NCBI RefSeq assembly: GCF_905475395.1
Contig: NC_058337.1
Span: forward strand, 7,056,983 to 7,120,982
Source of the DNA: Chrysoperla carnea
Taxonomy: Eukaryota > Arthropoda > Insecta > Neuroptera > Chrysopidae
Length of the DNA stretch: 64,000 nucleotides
Reading direction: 5' to 3'
Both the position numbers and the translations under genes were made by a program. This document shows positions 45,193 to 57,000 of this stretch, piece after piece (position 1 is the stretch's first letter; each line of letters begins with the position of its first letter). A model generated the notes under the pieces. The model did no database searches. It had not been told where the DNA came from and was given only the letters and a program-made list of their open reading frames with translations.

Positions 45193-46130
45193 GAGACTAT
45201 GAGACAAAGTTTAATGTTATTACCTTTCCAATTATATACCGGGTGTCACCATACATATCCTCATTTGATCAATATTTTTTAAGATATAAATTTATTTTTT
45301 TAATTGGGACTTAATTTGAAAAAATGCTTTTTTATTAATAACTAAAAATTCAATCTTTGAATATTTACTACTAAAAGTATTTACAGAGAGAGAAAAAGCC
45401 TTAAAGCAGACTAATAAAGATCAAGAAAGTAACCTCACGATGACGCTTGACACTAGCCTTTGAGCGTCAAATTAGGGTTTCATCTGGCTGAAATAATAGA
45501 AGTATGTCCAGCGTCAAATTATAAAAATGATCGACAAAAAGTTTATAAATATCGAAAGTCGATATCTCGAGATATACATACTAAAATTAATGTTGAGATT
45601 TTATGGACGTTCTTATGTATGAGACAAATAAATAATCTTCAGACAATGTATTGTGTGTGATGCGCGCATATTCACGTTATTTAATTTATGTGGGAGTCTT
45701 GTCCGCACACTGCTTAGCAATAACACACGCATCACATTCATATCTTTGTATTATACATAAGAATGTCTATAAAAACTCTTCTTCATATATTTTAAATGAC
45801 TAACGAAATGGTTGCCAAACTGTATATTATTCCAGTATATTAGGTGTGTATACGTAATAAATAAACGGTATTCAGACAGTTTGTGTAGGGAGGAACACCC
45901 AAATTACACCGGATTAAGTCGATTTCATTACCTTAAAGGTGATTTCATTACGATTGTGCTAAGGATCACAATATAGACGATTTTTGTAGGACGGTTACTT
46001 CCAGTTTTAATAGTAAATATTCAAAGGATCCAATGAATATCTATTTTGAATGTCAATAAATTAAGGATTAGTATAATGATAGTTGACAAACAGCACCGTG
46101 CAAACTTTATCAAGACTTTTATGTCGTAAC
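45193..46130. other. Intergenic, unassigned
   Basis: ccgggtgtcaccatacata at 45239 may be a repeat edge. The small frame at 45460-45660 has no recognisable product. Confidence 0.4.
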
Positions 46131-47545
46131 TGTATGTAAACATTGAATAACTTTGACATTTGTCAACCGATTCAGTAGGGCTTTTAATCCATTTGCTATT
46201 GTTTCGGAAGTAGCCAAAAAACTATTAAGTAAAGAAAATAAGTATCTTTTATCTTTATAAAACAGCGTTTTTTTGACAAAGATAGAAGATACGTGACATG
46301 TCTTTACTTGAACAGTTTTTTGACATCTGTCCGAAAAAAAAAAGAATCATTTTTGTAAATCAGAAAGGTCTGTTGATTAGATATTTTTTTAACCGTCAAT
46401 TCAGTACAGTTTTAATTATGAATCGCTTAACACCGAAACTTTGTGTTAACTCAACATGCATATCGTTGAAAGTATCGTTCCAACAGAAACCGTCTGACTA
46501 CATTATTCGTTGTTGGTGTCAAATTTTGTTGATCCCAAAACAATGAGGGATCGTCAACATGCCGTTCATTAACGATCAAGACGTTTCAATGAACTGGTTG
46601 AAGCGATCAGGGTTGCGAAGAACCCAACAGTCTCGTATCGTTACCGCGCTCAGTATTTTGGCGTAAGTGAAACCGTTTTTTTGAAGGATGACTTCTTTTT
46701 TGGGGTTATTTGAAAAACAAAGTGTACGTCAGTAAGCCTCAGGCCATTAAACGAGCTCAAGGAAAACTTTCGTGTCGAAGTCAGCGCTATGCCACCCGAG
46801 ATGCTGGAAGAGGTAATGGAAAACGCAGCAAAAATACCTCATATACAGAAATCGGTCGTTTTTTGTAAAACCAAAATATGTGCAGCAATTTAAAACGTCC
46901 CCAAAATCCGACGATGTGTTACCTAGGAAATTAAAACGTTTTTAATCGATTCAATTTTCCATGAATTTTGAGAATATTTTGAAAATAATTTACAATCTGC
47001 CAATTTATATTTTTTGTGAAAAAATAAATGTTTTCCATTCAAAAAAAAAAAGAATTGCGAGTTATCAGAAGAAGTTAAACATAACACAGATAATTTAAAA
47101 TAGGAACAAGGAAATTTTATGTTATGTCATAATAAATATTTTGATCAAGCCAAAATAAGGTAATATACGCACGCACATATTGGGTTGACTACTAAATCAG
47201 AAGTATGTTTTTTTCAAACTTACATTACAATTCATAAAGTATAGATTTAAAATAGCTTTAATATTTAATTCTTTAAACAATAATACAAGTATTTGACTTA
47301 ATACTTAAATTAATTTTCAGAATTACCAATGCACAGATATACAAACAGACAGAAAACATGTGCAAAATCAATCATTCAAACCAGCAAAAAAATCAAAGCA
47401 AATCTGAGTAAAAAAAATAAGCGCTATTTATAATATACGAAGATACGATAGGAAAATAGTTTCAATCGAGTGTCCCAAGACACCTCCCATTTTTTTAAAA
47501 GTTATTCAATGTTTACATACCGGTATAAAAAAATGGCGCACCCGA
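46131..47545 (+). mobile_element. Mariner-like element 3 with decayed transposase
   Basis: Inverted ends: tgtatgtaaacattgaataa at the left and ttattcaatgtttacatacc at the right. Between them are frameshifted pieces of transposase: FQQKPSDYIIRCW, DVSMNWLKRSGLRRTQQSR and, further on, a C-terminal stretch resembling RAEIAAMPPEMLEE in shifted frames. The MITE J copy 2 interrupts its left end. Confidence 0.75.
46176..46374. mobile_element. 200-bp MITE J, copy 2 (nested)
   Basis: It is inserted in the left end of mariner-like element 3. The uninterrupted version of the host sequence (cgattgagttagacaag) is present at 44263-44279, which fixes the borders to within a few bases. Confidence 0.78.
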
Positions 47546-47944
47546 TATAACATTTAAAATATAAAATGAATAAGTAATCATAATCTCAATAGAATGAAAC
47601 AGAAGAGGATTGTAAGAAGGTAAAATAAAGTAATATATCACACAAATATATAAAACAAACACTAAAATATAAAATATTGAATAAAAAAAAGGATAAAAAC
47701 ATACGTAAAAGTACGTATAAAATTACAAATGTAAATCTAAAAACGTTTTTATGTTTGTAGCAGGCAGGTATAAAACAAAACAAAATTTGGTTAAATAATA
47801 AAAATAATTAGATTTTGTTTTGTATTATATGCAGCATTACGTCTAAACTTTTATATCAACTTGGATCTGTATTGTGTAGATTGATCCAACTTAACCAGCA
47901 TCAGCTTTAACATGACATAAAAGTTTAACGAATGCAATCAACTG
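47546..47944. other. Region downstream of ENT stop
   Basis: On the - strand this should hold the ENT 3' UTR. It is AT-rich; I see no clear AATAAA near the stop. Confidence 0.35.
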
Positions 47945-48071
47945 TTAAATTGGTAACCTTGATACAATTGGTGGTCCTAAAAATGAAAACAGCACTCCAC
48001 ATAATATTCCTGATACTAACATCGCTGATCCAAACATTCCTGCAGTACCACTGTATTGTTGATCAACTTTT
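47945..48071 (-). CDS. ENT terminal exon (TM11, stop)
   Basis: The acceptor is tttgtag|aaaagt. KVDQQYSGTAGMFGSAMLV, the last membrane segment, FSFLGPPIVSRLPI, and TAA at 47947-47945. Confidence 0.94.
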
Positions 48072-51000
48072 CTACAAAAATTAAAACAAACAAATTGAAA
48101 TCCAAAACAATACCAACCACTTACTGGAACGCTCAAAATAATGTTTTAGCGTGAACTTATTCAAAGGCAAAAAAACTAAAAAAAGGAAGGTTTCGACATC
48201 TAGTTTAACTCTGCTAGCTCACAGTCTCAGAAGTTCTGGGGGTTACGATAATTAACTCTATACTTAGATTAAAAAAAACTATTTTTGGCCAATATCTCGG
48301 AAATTAACTTTATGACGAAAGGTTAAAACAAAAATTGTCGAAAATTTTGTTCTCTAAACAAAATGCAGAATCAAAAACTGTGATATCTTCTCAGATATTT
48401 TCCCGAAAATCAGGAAAAACGGTCAAATATGTATATTTATATGCTAATTAACAATATCTTGAAACTGATTGATTTTATAACAAATTTTTTCAAACAAAAG
48501 TTGTTGGAAATATTGTTTCCTAAAAAAAATGTAGAGTGAACAATTTCGATATCAATTCAAACGAAAAATCTTAATTTCAAAGGTACACATCTTATACGGC
48601 ATTGAATTAATTCCTCCCTCTAATTCATAACTGGCAAACATTAGACGAACACTTTAAATTAGAAAGTTGTTCTTTATAAAAACGCAAACATTTTTTGTTT
48701 GAAAAATTCTTTTGTAAACCGAATAGTTTAGACAGTAATTTATTGCAAAAATCTAGCAAATTTTTGTGCGTTTCTTTATTCAATTTGAACTAAAATGGTT
48801 TTTATAGAAAAACAAACCACTTTATTGGAAATATTCTGTACATGTTTTTATGAGGTTGTGTCTGCATCATTAATGCTCAAAGAGAGGTACAGCCGCACGG
48901 ACCCATCTAGCTGTAGTTGCAGAACACACAGTGATGCGTCTAAGACAAGGCTTGCATTAGATTTCATAGTAGCTGTATATTGCGTCAGATGTAGCATAGA
49001 AATCATACCCTTAGGTTTCAAAGTACATATTAAAAATGATTAGTAGTGATAAAAGTGAAGTGATACATACCTAGGAACATACATCATGGCCAGTGCCCCA
49101 AAATATCCGCTTGTTAAACCTAAAGTGATTGCAATAATCCAATATGCCCAATCGTTATCAATATAAACTGGTAAATTACGTTCTATATTTTTGGGATGAT
49201 AGTTCATGAATATAAACAATGGTATATACAGAGCTCTTAATATTACTGGTATAAATAAATATTTTGGACTTGGCTAAAAATAAAAAATTTATATCAAATA
49301 TAATCATTGTATTTATAGTCTAGTCAACAAGTTCAAATTGGTGAAATACATACAAATAATAGAAGTACTAGTCCTAAAAAAATCATGCATTTTTGTTAAT
49401 TTAAAAAAATTATTATAAACAAAGTATTAAAAATTTTTAAAATCTTTTGACGTGATCTTGTCCAGTCATTTTAATCATACACCTAAATATCTCGTCAGAC
49501 CCCAAACCCTCGTCAGACCTCAGACCCTTGAAGCGTCAAGATTCCTATCGAGAATAGTTTATGAATACTTGGTGGCACTCTTGATAGGACACTGTCTATT
49601 GAACTAGCACCTTCATAATATAGAGATCTCTGAGGATCCCACTTGTAGGCCAATGTTATTTGCATCTGCAGAAATCTGTAAGGCGTTAGATTCAGAATGT
49701 TTGAAAATTGTATGCTTTCTACGTGGCGTCAAGCCTCGATAGAATCCTATTGCTTCATATGCTTAAAAAAGAATCTCTTACCCGAAGACGTCTCACCTTC
49801 GGGTGACAGGTTGTTCTCAAAGAGGGCACAAGGAACTCTTCGGTCTAGGTGCTAGGGACAAATTTGCGATATCCATCTTACGTTTTATTACTATTATTAT
49901 TCTTAAACGGATGAATCGATTTGGTTTTCGTTTGTTTGAAAAATGGAGAGTGTTCTTAGTTGTGTTTAAAAAAAATCGGTTCAATTTAGAGAGAGCTACA
50001 AGGAAAAAACCGCATTCATCGGCGTTTTTTAAATTTTGTAAATTTCACTTGTCAAATAAATAACTTTAGCAGAGTTCCGAGAGGTAGGATTTTTAAGAAT
50101 CTTTTTTTTTTTTAATTTCGGATAACTTTAATATTTTCCTAGATATTTACAACAAACCAAACCGTTGTTTATAATTTTTACCACAACCCTTTCATTTAAA
50201 TGAAGTGTTAAATGTTTCTCAATATAATTCCGAATCAAATGAGACCTAGAACTAGATGATATTTTTTCCAAAATGGTACTTTTTGACTAGACTATTAGTA
50301 CTTACTAATCACTACTCAGTACTCACCCATGTGAAAAATGAAACAAGTGAACTGCCAATCATTGCAGTGACATTAAATGTTAAAAAACAAGTTATTAATG
50401 TATACAAATGTTGAGGAACAAAAAAGTTTGGATCTGACATTTTTATATCTAAAACAAAAAAAATTTTCATAATAGTCTAATAAAATTAAATAGCTATTTA
50501 TTCTAGAATATAATGGTGGTAATAAAGAAAAATTTAAAGCATCTTTTAAATTTTCCACAGTTGTTAATTAGGTTGTAAGCACTTAGTAAAAAAAAAGTCA
50601 ACCTCTCAGAGGCGTACCTAACCCCCTTTTTGAGGGGTAGTTGGGGGTTTTAATAAGTTTTTTACAAATTACAAAAAACTATGCATCAAATAAAAAAAAA
50701 GTCAATTAAAAGTTCTAGCTGAAGTATTTCTGTACATTAGGCTTAATTTAGCTTGTTAAGTTCATATGCTTATTTATCCCAATGTTTTTTTCATCGTAAT
50801 GATTGGATTATATTGAACAGAGGAGATGTTGTATGTACCCATATTCAATATCTTGAATTTTTTCAGGGGTTTAGGAATGAGAATAAATACTTGTAAAAAT
50901 AAAAAAATTTACCTGCGTGCATAGCTGGAAACACGGATAATGTAACAAAATATACAAAGAAGACATTAAATAATTGTGGAAATGCTTGCGTGTATACTTT

Positions 51001-54000
51001 AAAATATGGTATTTTAGTCTTTTGATTGTCACGATTATGTTTCTTTGATTCCCTTTCATTTATCATTTTATGATATCTATAAAATCTCTAAAATCAAACA
51101 ATAAATACATCAATATCATTATTATCTTTGTCAAAAATGTAACACAAACGCAAATTTTATCTCTAAATCTATTTCATTCGTACAGGGTGCTCTAAAGTAG
51201 TGGTCCAAACACAAACTTTAGATTCAAGTGATGATTGTCTATCAAATAAATCCATATTGCCTTATCCGATTGATATCACCTTTCTTGTTAATTTTGAAAA
51301 AAAACAACACTTCTCTTGAGTAAAGGGTCATAACTCTTTACTTGATTAATATAAAAGATTTTTGTAGATGCCAGCGTAAAGAGCACAAAATTTACGTACA
51401 AACTGATATAGCTTTGTGTGTTTTATAGTTGAGCTAATACAGTTTGGTAGAGTTCATTTGGGGAGACATGCTTATTAATTTTTTTCATCAAATATTTGCA
51501 TCGTATTTCTGCTTAATGAGGTTATACCCAGAAAGTGTACATAACCGGGAAAAATTTTTTCAAAATTTATACAACAAAATGGCATCAATATGATCTCGCT
51601 ATTTTCATTTTCAGCGAACATATGGCCTGATAACTATCAAGAAACGTGTAAAAAAAGATGCAATAATATTAACAGCAAGTAGAAAACTATGTTATATCAA
51701 AAAATTAGGAATTACCTAAAACGTATTAACCTACACTAATGACATCAATACTCGGCCTAAGCGAATAACTTAGCTTTTGCCAAAAGCTCAAAGTTAACGG
51801 TTTCAGTTCGATTTTTCTTATTAACAAGTGAAAAAAAAAGCAATTTACTGAATTAATTGTTGAAATATCATGTACAGTGTTGGTTACGCAATGGTTTGTT
51901 TTTTTTATGTCATGTAAGTAAAGAGAGATAGCTACTCTCATACACAAAGTAATAATAGTATGTTTCTTCTCACTTCCTTAGTGGGTATAGAATATATATG
52001 CAATAACAAACAAACACATACATAATATATGTAACGAATAAATTTAACGTATTTAATTTGAGCTCTCATTTCCGTACAACATTTATGTAATTCGCTTCGA
52101 AAACTTATGCAAATTTAGTATCCAGCAACGCCGTACATATTTAATGATACAGTGGTGAGACACCAAGAGGTGTGACATTCATATTCTCACCTGTACCACG
52201 CAAAACTGACGCCTTAGTGTTTGAAATTACTTTTACATATAGGAGCATCTTTTTTTGAAAAAAGTTGTTCGTATCTTTAACTTGTGATTGATTGATTCCT
52301 GGTGGGTCATTTTATCCGAAAAATTTGAGCAGGGACTTGTATTCTATACCTGTAATAACCCGAGCGCGGTCTAATTTATTTTTATTTTTAAGTGAAAACA
52401 GCCTCATAAATCGTAAAAATTGTTTTGCGCGGGAAATGCTAATAGAGTATATATTTTATATTGATGTGCCGGATCATTAAAAATGTATATCCGCGGATAC
52501 GAATTTTTAGTGCCTAAATTGGCGAATACGGATACGGATCTGACCTACATGACCAAGGCATTAAATTGAACCACCAGTCATAAATCTGACGCGCTCGTGT
52601 TACTATACATGTCTATTTTTTTCTTTTAAAAAATCCGCCATGAGCTTGCATCACCTCCAAATTGTCAGTTTAAGGTATGGGAGCTTTGTTGGAGTCCACT
52701 TAACGTACCATATGAAAATCTGACGCACTCGAGTTACTTTTTTTCATTTTTAATTCTCCCGCACGGACACCTCCACCACCCAAACAGTCAGATTAATACA
52801 TTTCCGTTATCAGAGGTACGTGGGAGTACTTCAGTTTCAATATCTGACGCGCTCGAGTTACTCCATGAGTTTGTTTTTGTTTTCATTTTCTAAGGCCTGT
52901 AAATCCTTCCCCCACCATTAAATTCATCGACGCGATGCTCGAGTTACTACACATTTAGTATCGTAGTATCATGGACTTCTCTACCATTTTGTGAATATTA
53001 TAAATACAAAATAGATTTGAATACAAAATAAAAACATACTTACATTTAATGGTAATGCAAAATATGTATCAAAAGCGACTAATAAAATGAATAAGGCAGT
53101 GATAAAATAGTAAATAGCAGCTGTACGTTTATTTGACGTTAACGTATTTGTTAATATACTAATTAGTGTTGTAATTGTTCCACAAATATTACATCCTAAT
53201 ATTACAGCACCTGAATATTTAGATGGCAATGTGGCAGCTAAACCAAACACTGATGATTGATAAATACCATTAGCACCTACAAAACAACAAAAAATATTTA
53301 TTTATAACAATCTAATTATTTACTAAACAGGATGTCTTTTTTATGTTGACATATGCTTCAAACTCGATAAATAAATTTAATCGAGGAAAATGCTTCAAAC
53401 GAAAAATGTTAGTTATTAAGGCAGACATCTTATACCGGCATCAAATTCGTTGATCAAGTTTTCAGGTTCAATTAAAACCTCACTATGATTCATAACTGAA
53501 AAACATTTTTTTGTAAACCGAATAGTTTAGACAGTAGTTGATTGTAAAAACTCAGCTTTTTGTGCGTTTGTTCATTCAATTTGAACAAAAATGGTCTTTA
53601 TAGAAGAACAAACCACTTTTATTGGATTTATTGGAAAATTTTTTTCGAAGAGTGCCTAGATTTTGCAGAAACAATTATATATACGAAATAACAAATTTGA
53701 TACGAAAAAACAATTGTGGATAAAAATTTTTAGTCTGTTTTTGCCTGTTTCGAACAAAAAATGTTACTTTATTAATTAATAACAACTTTCTAATTTAAAG
53801 TGTTCATCTATCGATTATCAATTAAGGAGTAGAGCTTTCCATTGAGCTTGAAAAATTAGATCAAGTTTAATGTTTGCGTAAGATGTGCGCCTACACACCC
53901 AACATTTTTTGCTTGAAGCAATGTTATTGATAAAAGTTGTTTTCGAATTACAAACATATGTAAACCTAAACAAGACATCCTATATTTGGCAGCCAACTAG

Positions 54001-57000
54001 TTTATTTAGCCGTTTAATTAACACCCTAGTCTTTTTAATAAACGGTGCCGTTCAACTAGTGTCCTAAGAGATATTCAGTCATTCAATTTAGACTATTGAA
54101 TATGTCTTAAAGAAAAGAGCAATAAGGAACTAAGACGTTCAGGGGTTTTTATTCCAAGAATCATTCAAAGGGTTTTATTTAAGAAGAAAACACCGCGAAG
54201 TGCTATGAAATTGAAGGGTGGAAATTGAAAATAGGAGTGAAAGAGGGGTGAAATTTAAGCTACTTCTTTTGGTTTTTTCCAAATATCTCTTAAACAAAGC
54301 AAAATTTCTCTAAATTTTATATAAAACTTTTTGTAGAGAATCAAATTCCCTATCGGATTAGTATTTAAAAAAAAAAAAGTTGAAACAAACAAGAAAAAAA
54401 TTTGATTTTTGTGAATTTTTGTTTTTTTTTTTTTTTTGCCTTTAGGCATTGCTTCAAACAAAAGAAAGTAGATTAAATTTACTTTTATTTTCTATTCTAG
54501 AAAAATTTTTTGGTAAAAAATTGACCGAGGTATAGCCATTTCAACTTGGCTTTATGTCGCATTTCATCCTTCTTGAACAATTAATATTGTTTTATTTTGC
54601 ATTTTATTGAAAAAATTTTGTTCTACTCACTGAAAAAAGGTAGCACCATTCTTCCGAACTTGTTGTAATTGTCATATATTCCTTAATAATAAACGTAAAA
54701 TACCTTTTTTCATTGAGCAAAAAATCTTTATCAGCAGCGACGCCTATACCTATCACTGGCCAAAAAAAAAAGAAGAGACAAGCAAAAAAACAAAAAAATC
54801 ATAAAAAATAGAAATTTGGGCTTTTTTTTCCTGTTTTTTTTATTTTTTGAAAAATACTATTCCGATGGGAAATTTGATTCTCTAAAAAAAATTGCTTTGT
54901 TTACGAGATATTTGGAAAAACCAAAAGAGGTATTTTTTCATCCCTATCTATCTATCTTTAACAGCCCATTGAACGATTTTATCCCTCTGCAATAAAAACC
55001 CCGTGGCGTGAACGTTTTAGTTCCTTTCTATATGACACAATTAATAGCCTAATTAAAAAGCTAGGCAAACGTCTTGAATCGATAATATTTAACTACTTGC
55101 CTAGCTTAGCTTAGGCATTTAAATTTAGTTACTGTATTTGTATATACTTACTATTTAAGATGACTACACAAGTCATTGTTGCAAAAAAAAAGAATCCAGG
55201 ACTTTTAGATGTGTCAAACATTGCTAACAATATGGTGATTAAAAAGATGATTGCTAACGCTGTGATGCTATATACAATACGTTTTGTTAGATTACCTCTG
55301 AAAATATTAATTATAATACCATTAGTTTTCATTCAAATACAATCAAAATAACAAATATATTTTAGTTTTTAGCGCGCCAAAAAATACATGAATCTTAACT
55401 TTCTGCCGTGTAATAAATACCCTTCTGAGAACGGCCATTTTCGTGATCGAAGCGGGTGTAAAAATCTGGGAAAATCGTGGACTCTTACCGCCTGGAAGCA
55501 ACGGTAAGTCAAAGTATCAAGTTTTTATAAACCGGGTAAAATACTGGCAGACAAATAACTCTGGCGGTTTCGGGGGGGAGTGGCATGGTGTTGAATTAAA
55601 CAAGAAAAAAGTCGATCCTAACTGGTATAACTCAAGTGCGATTTTGTTGTTAAAACATGTACTTTTATGGAAAAATAGTGACAGACACCGCAGACCGACA
55701 GTATGACAGTTATTTAAAATCAAGCGTGGAAGAAGTCCTGAAAACTGCTGTAAAACAAAGTAAGTAAATGCTGAAAAAAAATTTGCCGCTTGCCAAATAA
55801 GTTACATAACTACCGCACAAACGTTACACAATACTGGTAGACATTTCTTTCCTCTCCTCCTCCCCAAAACCACCTCAAACGGCGTAAAAGTGGCTCTTTT
55901 GCTAGTAGGAAAGAGGAGGGGAAAAATTTCTACCAGTATTGTGTAATGTTTGTACGGTCGTTATGGAACTTATTTGGCAAGCGGTAAAAATTTTTTTAAG
56001 TTTTTATTTACTTTGTTTTACAGCAGTTTTTGAGACTTCTTCCACGCTTGATTTCAAATTACCGTTATACTCCCAGTCTGCGGCGTCTACCAGTATTTTT
56101 TCATAAACGTACGTGTTGTAACAAGAAAATCGCACTTGAGTTTATTCGGTTAGGATCTACTTTTTTCCGGTTTACTTCACTACTGCCACTATTTTTCCCG
56201 GTTTATAAAAATGTATGCTTTGTCTTACCGTACACTCTCCTTCCTCTATCTCGAAAATGACCGTTCTGCCATATATATGTCCTATGAGAGAAACTGCTTC
56301 ACATCGATTGAGAAGCTTATTTACCACACGGCAGTATGGTAAGTAGCACGCTTAAGTTACTTAAGTTAAGTAGCACGCTGTATATTTAATTAACTTAAAA
56401 ATGGTGTAAACTATTTATAAAATACAATAAAAAGAATCCAATTACCCAATATTGATGAAAATATTTCCCCAATTTAAGATTAAACCAGGCACTTGGGCAG
56501 CAAAACCAACATATGATAAAAAATTTGTTCCATACATAGATTCTTCCCCAGTATACTCTTTACTTAATTTATAATCAACAAAATACTAAAAAAGAAAAAA
56601 ATTATTTTAATTTAAGTTTTTGTTGAAGAATACTAATTTTTTTTGAAAATAAAATGTCGCTCATCACCAAACTTATAATGGTACAGGAGCTCGCAACGTC
56701 GGCAAAAAAAGAATTTTATTATTGCTGATTTTATGATATGTTGTTCCCCTTGCTCTTTCTGTTAGAGCTTGGGCGGTCTGGCTACATGAAGTGGTTGCGT
56801 TTAGTATTGCGCAGCCTAAAAGTTATGAAAAATTACATTTGTTGAATATATATCTTATGTTATGTTTTTTTGTCAAGTGTGGTACATGGCTGTGGCCGTT
56901 AAGGCGCTAGTTTAGGTTATTTTAGTGATTACTAGTTCCGAGTTCGAATCCAGCAGCGGTCACCATTTTTTTTCAATTATCTTATTTAAGTTTTTTAATT

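Noticed and set aside
55443..55706. 87-codon frame in an ENT intron
   Set aside because: It lies entirely in one arm of a fold-back element and is mirrored by a frame on the other strand.
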